NCBI GenBank assembly: GCA_964546285.1
Contig: CAZJJK010000031.1
Location: 1 to 29,235 of the forward strand
Direction: 5' to 3'
DNA: 29,235 nucleotides
Source: CAZJJK01 sp964546285
Lineage (GTDB): Bacteria; Spirochaetota; Spirochaetia; Treponematales; Breznakiellaceae
Shown here in pieces: positions 1 through 7,972 of this stretch (the first letter of the stretch is position 1; each line of letters starts with the position of its first letter). Below the pieces are notes generated by a model. It did not search any database, was not told the DNA's origin, and was given only the letters and a program-made list of their open reading frames with translations. Position numbers and translations under genes: made by a program.

Positions 1-641
1 TGTACTGCTGTCAATTTTGTTGCAAAGTCCAACTGTGGTTTTTCATAGCCAACGGATATTTACTCTATTTCGTTCGCGGTTTTTTAGGCAGGATCTGCTT
101 GATACAGACCTTTTCTGACTAATACGGGATTGGTGATATCAAACTTCTTGGATCAAGTTACTTCTAGGTATATACTTGACATAGAGTACGATGTGTAAAT
201 CAGAAACTCTAGCTTTCAACAGAATTGGCAGCAGTAAGTTATTCTTTAGTCGGGTCCCTTGAAGTTTTCTATTTGTCTTACTTATTAACCTCCAGTGGCA
301 AAGATAAAAACGGGTATATCTTTATTTTCATATTACCTATAGCTAATAAGTTTCGTGATAAAGCAGAGGTAGGCCTCGTGACGCTAAGCTGTTTTCATGG
401 GAATCTCTCATTCGCCGCCTCTTGAGTTCTTTTTCTATTGTAGATATATCTAATAAGGTTTATTAATAAAATATCTCTATACCCTTGACAAATCGACCTT
501 GCGGTTAAACACTTACATTGCGACGTGAAACCTTTAAATGATTCTTAAATATGGGCGCTTTTGGTTTCGCGTCATGTGAAACTTCGTGTCAGCGAAAACT
601 CAATATTTGTAAGTGTAAATATCTATAGGGGGTATCAAAAA
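1..641. other. Left-end region without a supported gene
   Basis: This AT-rich stretch precedes the chemoreceptor gene. The longest open frame (225-425, plus, 66 codons from a TTG) has no ribosome binding site and no recognisable motif, so I do not call it a gene. The region holds one arm of a long-range inverted repeat (215-239) and the leader of the downstream gene with its AGGGGG site at 627-632. Weak TTGACA hexamers at 176-181 and 485-490 lack a well-spaced -10 box. Confidence 0.6.
215..239 (+). repeat. Long-range inverted repeat, left arm
   Basis: Twenty-one consecutive bases starting TTCAACAGAATTGG match the minus strand at 29097-29077 exactly. Allowing one mismatch extends the match to 25 positions (partner 29073-29097). 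The two copies sit near opposite ends of the window in opposite orientation. In the right copy the repeat overlaps the reading frame of a broken MFS transporter (peptide STELAAVS); here the same peptide is encoded, but the flanking sequence is unrelated. Confidence 0.7.
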
Positions 642-2486
642 ATGAGTATTCGTCTTCAACTGAATCTTCTTATATCGGCTCTCCTCACTTCCATGCTCGT
701 CGCGGTGGGCCTATATATCGCTCTTAGCCTTCCCTCCATCCGTATGGAAGAGGAAAAACAAATACTTCAAAACCTTACCGACTCGGTTTCTGAAATACGT
801 TATCAAGCCGCTATCAGCGCCAACGCGCCCTTACAGGAAAGTTTAGATAAGATTAAAGAACGTCGCGTTAGCCTTGAAAGCGCCTTTGAGGAGCTTGAGG
901 GGCTAGAAACACTGAAGAGCGCGTCGCAAACGATAGAGATAGCCCTTGTCAATATACAAAGCCAGCAGATGTTCGTTTCAATTCAATTGGATACCTTTGA
1001 AATGGGTATAGATTCCTTGATAATGAACGCCGGTTTTTCTCTTTCGGATATGTCCACGGCTCGAATAAGCGATATTTACGACTTTATCTTTTCAGCCGCT
1101 GAGGATGATTATAGTGCCGAAGCTCTTCTCTTTGATCTGAGTTTGTTTAATGGCGAGCTGTCAAATCTTGACCAACAGTTAAATACCATTCACTCCGTTC
1201 TAAACGAGCAATATTCGCTAATCGACGGAGAGATTACTCGTATAGAGGATAGAGGCACCCTCGTTTCCATAGTTGTCTCCATATTAATCATTATCCTTGG
1301 TGTCGGTTTTGGCTGGCTGATTTCAAAGCGTATCCACGAATCGTTCAAGCAAATCCAAGACCATGTTAAATTATTGGAAAAGGGTGATATATCGTCCGAT
1401 TTCATAGCGAAGGGGAAGGGTGAAATTGGGCAATTATCCGCTCAGCTTAACGCTTTCTTGCGTGGCCTAAGAACCGTGATTGTTCAAATAAAAGAAGTTA
1501 TACGTAAAAACGATGACATTAAGCGGAGCCTTGCCGATGTTTCCACACAGTCTTCAGCGTCGTTGGAACAAATGCGCGCCTCAATCAACGCGGTTAGCGA
1601 AAAAATCAATGTTTTGGATCGTGAGGTAACGGATACGGCCGCGTCAAGCGAGAAAATCGCCTCAAGCGTGGAAGAACTTGACGGACTGCTATTAGGCTTA
1701 AGCAGCATGGTGGAAGAAACATCGGCTTCTATCGTCCAAATGATAGCTTCTATAGCTAATGTCACAAAAATCTCGGTAGAACGGCGGGAATCCGCCGAGG
1801 GTTTGGTTCGTATAGCTACTGACGGCGGCGATAAGTTGTCATCCATGACGGATAACATTCTAGCCGTGGACAGAAATTTGGATGACGTGAATGAGGTTGT
1901 TGAAATAATCATGAATATCGCCACTCAGACGAATCTTCTAGCGATGAACGCCGCTATAGAGGCGGCTCATGCCGGGGACGCTGGCCGGGGGTTCTCGGTT
2001 GTCGCGGAGGAAATCCGTAGTTTGGCTGAGGCCGTCAACGAACAGTCAAAAACCATTAAGGACGATATTCAGAAAATTGTTGGCATGATCAAGGCCGCTT
2101 CGGGTGAGAGCGAGTCAACTCTAGACGCGTTTAAAGCCATTAATGATGGGGTCAATATGATGGATAGGGCTTTCGCTGAAATAGCGGGGACCATGGCTGA
2201 GATAGATTCCGGCGGTCAGGAGATCAACGACGCGGTAACTAAGCTGCGGGATATAGCGGTGAAAGCGAAGGAGGCGTCTCAGGACATCGCCGTAAATGCT
2301 AAAGATACTTCCGAAGCCGCTAAACAGGTGTCCGACATTTCCTCCTTCGTTAGGACTAGCATTACGGAGATTTCCGCCGGATCGGAAGCTATTTCCGATG
2401 TAGCGCTTAAGACCGTGGAATTTTCCAAGGAACTGTCGGAAGAAGCTGATGAAATGAACGAACGCGTCGCGTTCTTCAAAGTATAA
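642..2486 (+). CDS. Methyl-accepting chemotaxis protein
   Basis: A transmembrane chemoreceptor of 614 residues that would sense an extracytoplasmic signal and control CheA through CheW. A first membrane segment lies at about 8-30, an extracytoplasmic sensor region at about 31-203, a second membrane segment at about 205-229 and a HAMP linker follows. The long coiled-coil signalling domain carries the highly conserved hairpin tip at about 426-463 (IATQTNLLAMNAAIEAAHAG, then GRGFSVVAEEIRSLAE). The ATG at 642 is chosen because AGGGGG lies nine bases upstream and the membrane segment follows directly; an in-frame TTG at 561 has no such site. A periplasmic binding protein follows 59 bases downstream, with no transport genes, so the receptor may read ligand through that protein (inference). 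The ligand cannot be told from the sequence. Confidence 0.95.
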   Translation: MSIRLQLNLLISALLTSMLVAVGLYIALSLPSIRMEEEKQILQNLTDSVSEIRYQAAISANAPLQESLDKIKERRVSLESAFEELEGLETLKSASQTIEIALVNIQSQQMFVSIQLDTFEMGIDSLIMNAGFSLSDMSTARISDIYDFIFSAAEDDYSAEALLFDLSLFNGELSNLDQQLNTIHSVLNEQYSLIDGEITRIEDRGTLVSIVVSILIIILGVGFGWLISKRIHESFKQIQDHVKLLEKGDISSDFIAKGKGEIGQLSAQLNAFLRGLRTVIVQIKEVIRKNDDIKRSLADVSTQSSASLEQMRASINAVSEKINVLDREVTDTAASSEKIASSVEELDGLLLGLSSMVEETSASIVQMIASIANVTKISVERRESAEGLVRIATDGGDKLSSMTDNILAVDRNLDDVNEVVEIIMNIATQTNLLAMNAAIEAAHAGDAGRGFSVVAEEIRSLAEAVNEQSKTIKDDIQKIVGMIKAASGESESTLDAFKAINDGVNMMDRAFAEIAGTMAEIDSGGQEINDAVTKLRDIAVKAKEASQDIAVNAKDTSEAAKQVSDISSFVRTSITEISAGSEAISDVALKTVEFSKELSEEADEMNERVAFFKV

Positions 2487-2545
2487 AGGATACAGGTGGG
2501 TATCGAAAGCCCAGATCGAACTAGACTTCCTTTAGGAGGAAAGAA

Positions 2546-3772
2546 ATGCGAACAAAGAGGATAATTAAGCTTGGGATATTAGCGCTATTCGCGTTGACGC
2601 TGGCGCTTCCCGGCTTCGCGGCTCCAAAAAAGACAGCTATTGTTATCGGGGCTTCGCGGCCAATTACCGGCGCGCTTGAGGTCTTTGAACAAACTTCATT
2701 TGGCCCTATCTATAAATTATGGGCAAAGGAAGTGAACGCGCGGGGCGGGATCTATGTTAAAGAATATGGAACCAAGCTACCGGTGGAGCTTAAGGTCTAC
2801 GATGACGAGAGCGATATGAATAAAATGGTAGCGAATATCCAAAAATTAGTAAGCGTGGATAAGGTTGATATACTGCTTCCTCCGGCGGGTACCGATATGC
2901 TGTATACCGCCGCTCCCGTAATCAATAGCTTGGGTTATGTCATGATTGGGGCCGAAGGCGGAGCCGCCCGGCTTAGTACGCTTAGCTCCAAATATCCGTA
3001 CTTTTTCTCCGTTTTAAATTATTCGGATCATTATCAGGTACCAGTTCTGGTTGACCTCTTAGTGGAAAAAGGCGCGAAGACCGTGGCTTATATTTATATG
3101 AACGATCTCCATGGTATAGAATATCATTCCGTAATTGCCCCCCTATTAAAGGAAAAGGGAATTAAGACGGTTCTAGCCAGGGCGGTTCCTCAGGGTATCA
3201 AGGATCTGACGCCTCTAATAAAGCAAGCTAAGGATCTAAATCCTGACGCTTTCCTTTGTTTCGCCTATCCTGATGAAAATATTTTGGCCGTCTCCCAAGC
3301 GATAGAACAGGGCTTTAATCCAAAACTTTGGCTTGGCGGCCCCGGCGTTAATTTTGAATTTTTCGCCAACATTTTTGGGCCGGCGGTAAATGGTATTATG
3401 GGTTGGGGAGCTTGGAACGCCAAATCCTCGCCAGAGCATAAGGAGTTCGCCGATAAGATGGCGCAAGAATATGGTCAGGGTGTTTTTGACTGGTGGGGCC
3501 ACAACGTTTATTACGCCTCCCTCCAAGCCTTGGAAAAGGCGATAGAGAAAGCCGGAACCCTTGATCAGGCTAAACTGCGCGATATTTTGGTGACCGAGAA
3601 ATTTGATACAATATTAGGGCCCACCTGGTTTGATTCCAAACACCTCTTGGCGGTAGAATGCTATGCCGGTCAACTTGGCCAGTGGCAAAATGGAATCTTT
3701 GAGGTAATCGGTCCAAAGAATAAAGTGACCGCCCCGGCTATTTATCCTAAACCCGCCTGGCCAAAGAAATAA
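2546..3772 (+). CDS. Periplasmic amino-acid-type ABC substrate-binding protein (LivK-like)
   Basis: A 408-residue secreted solute-binding protein of the type I periplasmic fold (Peripla_BP_6, branched-chain amino acid/amide family). A basic start and a hydrophobic stretch (about 8-24) ending GFA-AP form a signal peptide; no lipobox cysteine is seen. The mature part begins with a family-typical strand (VIGASRPITGALE), then the ARGGI, VYDDESD and LLPPAGTD segments of the first lobe. AGGAGGA at 2534-2540 precedes the ATG. No permease or ATPase gene is adjacent, and the gene follows a chemoreceptor by 59 bases, so it may serve sensing rather than, or as well as, transport (inference). Two hairpins follow the stop codon. 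The ligand is unknown. Confidence 0.9.
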   Translation: MRTKRIIKLGILALFALTLALPGFAAPKKTAIVIGASRPITGALEVFEQTSFGPIYKLWAKEVNARGGIYVKEYGTKLPVELKVYDDESDMNKMVANIQKLVSVDKVDILLPPAGTDMLYTAAPVINSLGYVMIGAEGGAARLSTLSSKYPYFFSVLNYSDHYQVPVLVDLLVEKGAKTVAYIYMNDLHGIEYHSVIAPLLKEKGIKTVLARAVPQGIKDLTPLIKQAKDLNPDAFLCFAYPDENILAVSQAIEQGFNPKLWLGGPGVNFEFFANIFGPAVNGIMGWGAWNAKSSPEHKEFADKMAQEYGQGVFDWWGHNVYYASLQALEKAIEKAGTLDQAKLRDILVTEKFDTILGPTWFDSKHLLAVECYAGQLGQWQNGIFEVIGPKNKVTAPAIYPKPAWPKK

Positions 3773-3778
3773 AGCTTT

Positions 3779-3817
3779 GAGCCGCTTTCATAGCTCGTTT
3801 ATTAGTGAAAGCGGCTC
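3779..3817 (+). terminator. Hairpin after the binding-protein gene
   Basis: A perfect 12-bp inverted repeat (GAGCCGCTTTCA at 3779-3790, complement at 3806-3817) with a 15-base loop starts six bases after the stop codon. No T-run follows directly, so it may act as an mRNA 3' stabiliser or as part of a double terminator with the next hairpin. Confidence 0.55.
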
Positions 3818-3818
3818 T

Positions 3819-3890
3819 CGCGGCTTTGTCTTTAACGGTATTAATTCTTTATAATATATACGTTAAAGTCAAAGCCGCGTTTGTTTTATT
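3819..3890. terminator. Bidirectional intrinsic terminator between convergent genes
   Basis: Arms of 19 bases at 3819-3837 and 3861-3879 pair with one central mismatch around a 23-base AT-rich loop. The right arm is followed by TTTGTTTTATT. The hairpin sits between the end of the binding-protein gene and the convergent minus-strand gene ending at 3889, so it can stop transcripts from both sides. Confidence 0.75.
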
Positions 3891-4761
3891 AGGCTATAAC
3901 GGCTAGATACTTGCGCACAAAACCGCTTGGCCGATACGTCATTTTAGCCTGTCGCAGGCCTTCGTCGCCAAGATCCTGTTCCCGGTTTATGTAATTATAG
4001 TGCTTAGGAAGAGAAGCAGCGAAGGCTTGGTTGATAAATTGATATATGCCCTTATATTTTTCCAAGCCTTTTTCAAAATGAACCGCGAACATACGTCCTT
4101 TGGCTAAGCTTTCCCCAAGGCACCAGCCGGCGGGTTCTCCGTCCACATAATACATAGCTCCGCGCATCCCAAGTATATCATAGAGTTCTAAAGCTTCTTT
4201 TGCCGCGTTGTAATCGCCGTAATACCCCTTGGCTTCCCGCCAGAGCTCTAGAATATTTAGGGCTTGCGGTACCAGCTTTGGCGTGAGCGGACGCTCCTCG
4301 TATTTATACGAATTTATAAAAGCGTTCACCAAGTTGCGTTTCTTATGGTATTTTTTCCCGGTAAGTTCGGCTAAGTCGGTCCTTAAATAGAGATAATCGA
4401 AATTATCCCTGTCCTCTCGTACGGTGATTCCCCAGCGCTCCAGATCTACGCGATTGGGACAAAGTACGGCGTCTGGAATACATTTCCAATAATCATGGCT
4501 CTTAAAGAGCTCTTCCAATTCCGCGCGCTTTGGACTACCGCAGGGGGTCATGAAAAAGCGTTTGCCGTCATATTCTCCTGAAATAACCAAGCTCGTATCC
4601 GGTATTCTGGAGACGCGATACGCGTAACGGTTTCGGAATAGGTATAGGTTGGAAAAGGTAAATTCCGAAACGCCGTCAGGGGTAAGGTTAAGGCGCGGAT
4701 ACATAGCTTCACGTAAGTCCACGCTTATAGGAATAAAATCTGGAAATAATGGAATATTCAT
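3889..4761 (-). CDS. DUF2156 (phosphatidylglycerol lysyltransferase C-terminal-like) protein
   Basis: About 290 residues from the ATG at 4761 (a second ATG two codons upstream is equally possible). The protein resembles the DUF2156 family, which has a double GNAT-like acyltransferase fold related to the catalytic part of aminoacyl-phosphatidylglycerol synthases. Family-type segments include SEFTFSNLYLFRNRYAYRVS near the N-terminus, the region around KKYHKKRNLVNAF, and the C-terminal INREQDLGDEGLRQAKMTYR. There is no membrane domain, so it is not a full MprF. The reading frame stays open upstream to the gap, but that stretch is rich in Arg/Leu/Phe without family similarity, so I exclude it. 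No clear ribosome binding site supports the start. Substrate unknown. Confidence 0.75.
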   Translation of the reverse strand: MNIPLFPDFIPISVDLREAMYPRLNLTPDGVSEFTFSNLYLFRNRYAYRVSRIPDTSLVISGEYDGKRFFMTPCGSPKRAELEELFKSHDYWKCIPDAVLCPNRVDLERWGITVREDRDNFDYLYLRTDLAELTGKKYHKKRNLVNAFINSYKYEERPLTPKLVPQALNILELWREAKGYYGDYNAAKEALELYDILGMRGAMYYVDGEPAGWCLGESLAKGRMFAVHFEKGLEKYKGIYQFINQAFAASLPKHYNYINREQDLGDEGLRQAKMTYRPSGFVRKYLAVIA

Positions 4762-5073
4762 CGGCATGAAACATACGAAAAAGACTCTCGCGAAGCAAGC
4801 TTGGGAATAAATAAACGCTTCCCGCAAGGATCCTTGATAAAGCGCCTTTACGTTATGACAAGTCCAAGCTTGTGGGGTACGAAGGTTTTTAGGGGATCGC
4901 TTTAGCCCGCTAAAATAGCGCGTTTTTTTGGTACTTCTTATCCGCGTAACGTATAATTGATTGAAACGATAGAGACGTTTTCTAAAGCGTTCTAATTTTA
5001 GAAAGCGGCGCCTAAGGCAAGTTCGATCTACTATCCTCGTCAAGCTCAATCGTTTCATATCGATATTTCTACA
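4762..5073. other. Sequence without a supported gene, ending at an assembly gap
   Basis: The minus-strand frame of the DUF2156 gene continues without a stop, but the implied peptide (for example a run like RRRFLKLERFRKRLYRF) does not look like a folded domain. I see no gene on the plus strand. The stretch may hold the promoter of the minus-strand gene; no convincing -35/-10 pair was found. Confidence 0.4.
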
Positions 5074-5173
5074 NNNNNNNNNNNNNNNNNNNNNNNNNNN
5101 NNNNNNNNNNNNNNNNNNNNNNNNNNNNNNNNNNNNNNNNNNNNNNNNNNNNNNNNNNNNNNNNNNNNNNNNN
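5074..5173. other. Scaffold gap of 100 N
   Basis: Exactly one hundred N, a placeholder rather than a measured distance. The flanking bases share no overlap, so real sequence is missing. It probably includes the N-terminus of the amidohydrolase-like gene that follows. Confidence 0.98.
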
Positions 5174-6454
5174 CGGGATGAAAAAAGTCGCTTGATGGGA
5201 AAAAAGCGGGAACCTCGGAAGGCCGATATACTGGAAGCGATTGAGACACTTTTACGACAGTTTGCGCAAACCATCGCCGTTCTTGGCGGCGACTATCAGG
5301 AAAATTATGAACTTCTAAGATCAAATTATCATGAGGTATTTGGGCAAACGAGCGAATTAGCGGCGATCCCCCTCATGATGGATATTTATTATATGTTCGC
5401 TCCTTCCGCGGCGGGCAAAGAGCTCCATGCTTTCCCCGCTGTTAAACGGGAAACGCTTCCCCCCTATGTTGGGAAAAGCGGTACAATGGATCCCATGGCG
5501 GAATTCGATCTTTGGTTTTCCCGCGCGAAAGAACTAATTCTAAAAGAAGCTGAAACCAAGCTCCCGCAAAAAGCCAAAAGGAAAGGTGTGGCATCATCGA
5601 ATAAGGACTTAATTGGCTTAGAATTAGATCATATCTATACCGATCTTGCCGGTAAAGAGCTCCGCTCGCGCGGCGGAACTTGCCCCGCCATATTGACGCC
5701 AGGTTATGAACGTGAAATTCGCGCGTGTATAGACTTTCAGTCTAAAAATCAGGGCTTGGTTTTCCCCTTTATCGCTTATGATCCCCGGCGGAAGGGTATA
5801 GTGGACCTGATAAAGGATGGCTCTTATTTTGGCGTTGACGGCCCGCTTGTTTCCGAGAAGGGCCCTTTTTATGGTGTTAAGCTTTATCCCCGTCTCGGCT
5901 ATCTGCCAGATGATATTGATAAAAGTCTGTTGGATTTCTGTGTGGAAAACGATACGCCTATGGTTTCCCATAGCAGTCCGGGCGGTTTTCCCCTCTGGCC
6001 TTGGGCTTGGCCCTGGGATAATTACGGCGATCCGAAAAACTGGGAATCGGTTTGTAAAACGTATGCCGGAAAGGGGAAGGCCGGCGGTCTTCGGCTTGAT
6101 GTGGCTCATTTCGGCGGCGATGACCAGGCCTGGCGGGCTAGCACCGCTCGGCTAATAAGCGAGTCAAGGTCCTATGGGCCCGCTATTTTTTCCGATGTCT
6201 CTTGTTTTACTAAGCTTGATCGCCTAAACGCGGTTCGCTCCTTAATGGACGCTGACGCTTCATTGCGTGGGCGCGTCCTTTTTGGCACGGATTTTGACGT
6301 AATGCTATTGACTGATATTCCTATGGATTTACGCGCTTATTTCACGCAATACCTTACGGTGTTCGGTGAAAGCGGGGATAAGGTCGATTTAACGACAGAG
6401 ATGATGGTTGAGACGCCGCGCTCCTTTTTAAAGCAGGCTAGCTTTTCTTCTTGA
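5174..6454 (+). CDS. Amidohydrolase-type TIM-barrel protein, probably 5' truncated by the gap
   Basis: Open from the gap edge to a TGA at 6454. A TTG/ATG pair at 5192/5195 could start it, but there is no ribosome binding site and the frame is open into the N run, so the true N-terminus is likely lost in the gap. The C-terminal two-thirds look like the metal-dependent amidohydrolase 2 family (COG2159 type): YGVKLYPRLGYLPDD, a histidine strand MVSHSSPGG, DVAHFGG and a late FGTDFDVML that would supply the conserved Asp. The N-terminal HxH metal motif of the family is not visible. It could be a hydrolase or decarboxylase; the substrate is unknown. It is not obviously linked to its neighbours. Confidence 0.7.
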   Translation, partial: RDEKSRLMGKKREPRKADILEAIETLLRQFAQTIAVLGGDYQENYELLRSNYHEVFGQTSELAAIPLMMDIYYMFAPSAAGKELHAFPAVKRETLPPYVGKSGTMDPMAEFDLWFSRAKELILKEAETKLPQKAKRKGVASSNKDLIGLELDHIYTDLAGKELRSRGGTCPAILTPGYEREIRACIDFQSKNQGLVFPFIAYDPRRKGIVDLIKDGSYFGVDGPLVSEKGPFYGVKLYPRLGYLPDDIDKSLLDFCVENDTPMVSHSSPGGFPLWPWAWPWDNYGDPKNWESVCKTYAGKGKAGGLRLDVAHFGGDDQAWRASTARLISESRSYGPAIFSDVSCFTKLDRLNAVRSLMDADASLRGRVLFGTDFDVMLLTDIPMDLRAYFTQYLTVFGESGDKVDLTTEMMVETPRSFLKQASFSS

Positions 6455-6545
6455 GCGGCGCGCTTTGGACTAAGGACTATCTGGGGGTCCAATTCAGAAC
6501 GTTTCTAGCCTTTAACGGGCTCCGCCTATTTCACTAGGGCCCGGC

Positions 6546-6576
6546 TTGACAAGGCTGAATGATGCCGGCGTATTAA
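6546..6576 (+). promoter_or_regulatory. Candidate sigma-70 promoter abutting radA
   Basis: TTGACA at 6546-6551 and TATTAA at 6571-6576 with a 19-base spacer. Transcription would begin at about the radA ATG (6581), and there is no ribosome binding site, so a leaderless mRNA is possible. Prediction by eye only. Confidence 0.4.
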
Positions 6577-6580
6577 TGGT

Positions 6581-7972
6581 ATGAGGAAACAAAAAAGCGT
6601 CATATATCGTTGTTCTTCCTGCGGACATGAAGAACCTAAGTGGCTTGGTCGTTGTCCTGACTGCGGTGAATGGAATACTTTGATAGAAACCCAGCTGTCA
6701 GCTCCTTCAGTCACGGCTGGCGGGGCCGGTATTGAGCTGTCTTCGCTTCCTTTGGACTCGGTTGATCCTCATTCCGGGGCTCGGCTGGAAACCGGAATAG
6801 GAGAATTGGACCGAGTGCTTGGCGGCGGGGTTATGAAAAGGTCCGCGGTTCTGGTTGGCGGCGAACCGGGTATAGGGAAATCGACCTTGCTTTTGCAAGC
6901 GGCGGCGGCTTGCGGTACTAGGGGCAGAGTCCTCTATGTGTCCGGAGAGGAATCGGCTAGCCAAATTCGTTTACGGGCTGATCGTTTAGGCGCGGCTACC
7001 GCGAAAATTGAACTACTCTGTTCCGGAAGGCTGGAAGCCATTGAACGTGCCCTTTCGGCTGTAAAACCGATTCTCGTCGTGGTGGATTCCGTTCAAACCT
7101 TGTATAGCCCAGAGGCGGGGCCGGTGCCAGGGACAGTCAATCAGATGAAATATTGCGGGCATGAGTTGGTCTCTTGGGTTAAGGAGCGGGACGCGGCCCT
7201 CTTTTTAGTAGCTCATGTCACTAAGGATGGAACCATAGCGGGGCCAAAAACGGTTGAGCATTTGGCTGACACGGTTTTATATTTTGAGCAAAACGATGCT
7301 GATTGCCGCTTCCTGCGCGCCACAAAAAACCGTTTTGGGTCTGTGGACGAGATTGGAATATTCACCATGGGCGAACAAGGCCTTAAGCCGGTTGATGATC
7401 CATCCGGCCTTTTCCTTGTTCGCCGGGAAGGCGCTTTACCGGCGGGCATCGCGGTAGCCGCGACTCTGGAAGGGACGCGAACGCTTCTGGTAGAGATCCA
7501 AGCTCTCACAGTGCCGGCAAAGGGCGCTCTCAGCCGGGTGTACTCCGACCGCATAGATTCAGCGCGGGCGGCTCGGGTGGCCGCGGTATTGGAAAAGCAC
7601 GCGGGCTTGCGTCTATCAGACCAAGATATCTACGTAAATGTCGCCGGCGGCATCAGGATTAACGAAACGGGAACTGAATTGGCGTTAGCCGCCTCCCTGT
7701 ATTCGGCGCGTACCGGACTGCCCTTGCCGGGACGAACGGCTGTGGCCGGAGAGTTAAGCCTGGCTGGTGAAGTTAGGCCGGTTCGGCGTATCGCTGGCCG
7801 GGTTAAGGCGGCGGCGGCTCTTGGGTTTGATCGTTTTGTGGGGCCGCCCTCAGAAAGCGCCGATACCGATGGAGCGCGTTGGGAAAAAGTCGCTGACCTA
7901 AAGGCTTGCGTTCGCCAGCTCTTTGGCGAGCGGCGGACAAAGCGACATTCAACCGATGACGAGGCTCGTTAG
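6581..7972 (+). CDS. radA: DNA repair protein RadA
   Basis: RadA/Sms of 463 residues, a RecA-like ATPase and branch-migration helicase in homologous recombination. An N-terminal zinc finger has Cys11, Cys14, Cys25 and Cys28 around the family signature EPKWLGRCPDCGEWNT. A Walker A motif GEPGIGKST lies at 94-102, a Walker B-like ILVVVDSVQT follows, and the RadA-specific KNRFG motif lies at 249-253. The C-terminal third is the Lon-like domain (DIYVNVAGGIRINETGTELA). Length is normal. The ATG at 6581 gives the standard N-terminus, and an in-frame stop just upstream (6560) excludes an earlier start. Its last 24 bases overlap the convergent TraB-family gene. Confidence 0.97.
   Translation: MRKQKSVIYRCSSCGHEEPKWLGRCPDCGEWNTLIETQLSAPSVTAGGAGIELSSLPLDSVDPHSGARLETGIGELDRVLGGGVMKRSAVLVGGEPGIGKSTLLLQAAAACGTRGRVLYVSGEESASQIRLRADRLGAATAKIELLCSGRLEAIERALSAVKPILVVVDSVQTLYSPEAGPVPGTVNQMKYCGHELVSWVKERDAALFLVAHVTKDGTIAGPKTVEHLADTVLYFEQNDADCRFLRATKNRFGSVDEIGIFTMGEQGLKPVDDPSGLFLVRREGALPAGIAVAATLEGTRTLLVEIQALTVPAKGALSRVYSDRIDSARAARVAAVLEKHAGLRLSDQDIYVNVAGGIRINETGTELALAASLYSARTGLPLPGRTAVAGELSLAGEVRPVRRIAGRVKAAAALGFDRFVGPPSESADTDGARWEKVADLKACVRQLFGERRTKRHSTDDEAR

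Noticed and set aside
225..425. 66-codon open frame in the left-end region
   Set aside because: TTG start without a ribosome binding site, no motif, and composition like the surrounding non-coding DNA.
485..518. Promoter for the chemoreceptor (TTGACA at 485-490)
   Set aside because: The best -10-like hexamers sit 13 or 22 bases away, outside normal spacing, so I do not list it as a feature.
4768..5324. Minus-strand frames reading through the first N run
   Set aside because: They exist only because N was translated as unknown residues; the sequence is not real across the gap, and the upstream extension of the DUF2156 frame is low in complexity.
5624..6109. 161-codon minus-strand frame opposite the amidohydrolase-like gene
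   Set aside because: Shadow of the plus-strand gene, whose conserved motifs are on the other strand; no ribosome binding site or recognisable protein.
6282..6298. Near-perfect sigma-54 -24/-12 element (TTGGCACG then TTTGAC)
   Set aside because: It lies inside coding sequence for the conserved FGTDFDV motif of the amidohydrolase-like protein, which explains the bases, and the GC of the -12 element is not complete. No gene start follows at a sensible distance except radA, which has its own promoter-like boxes.
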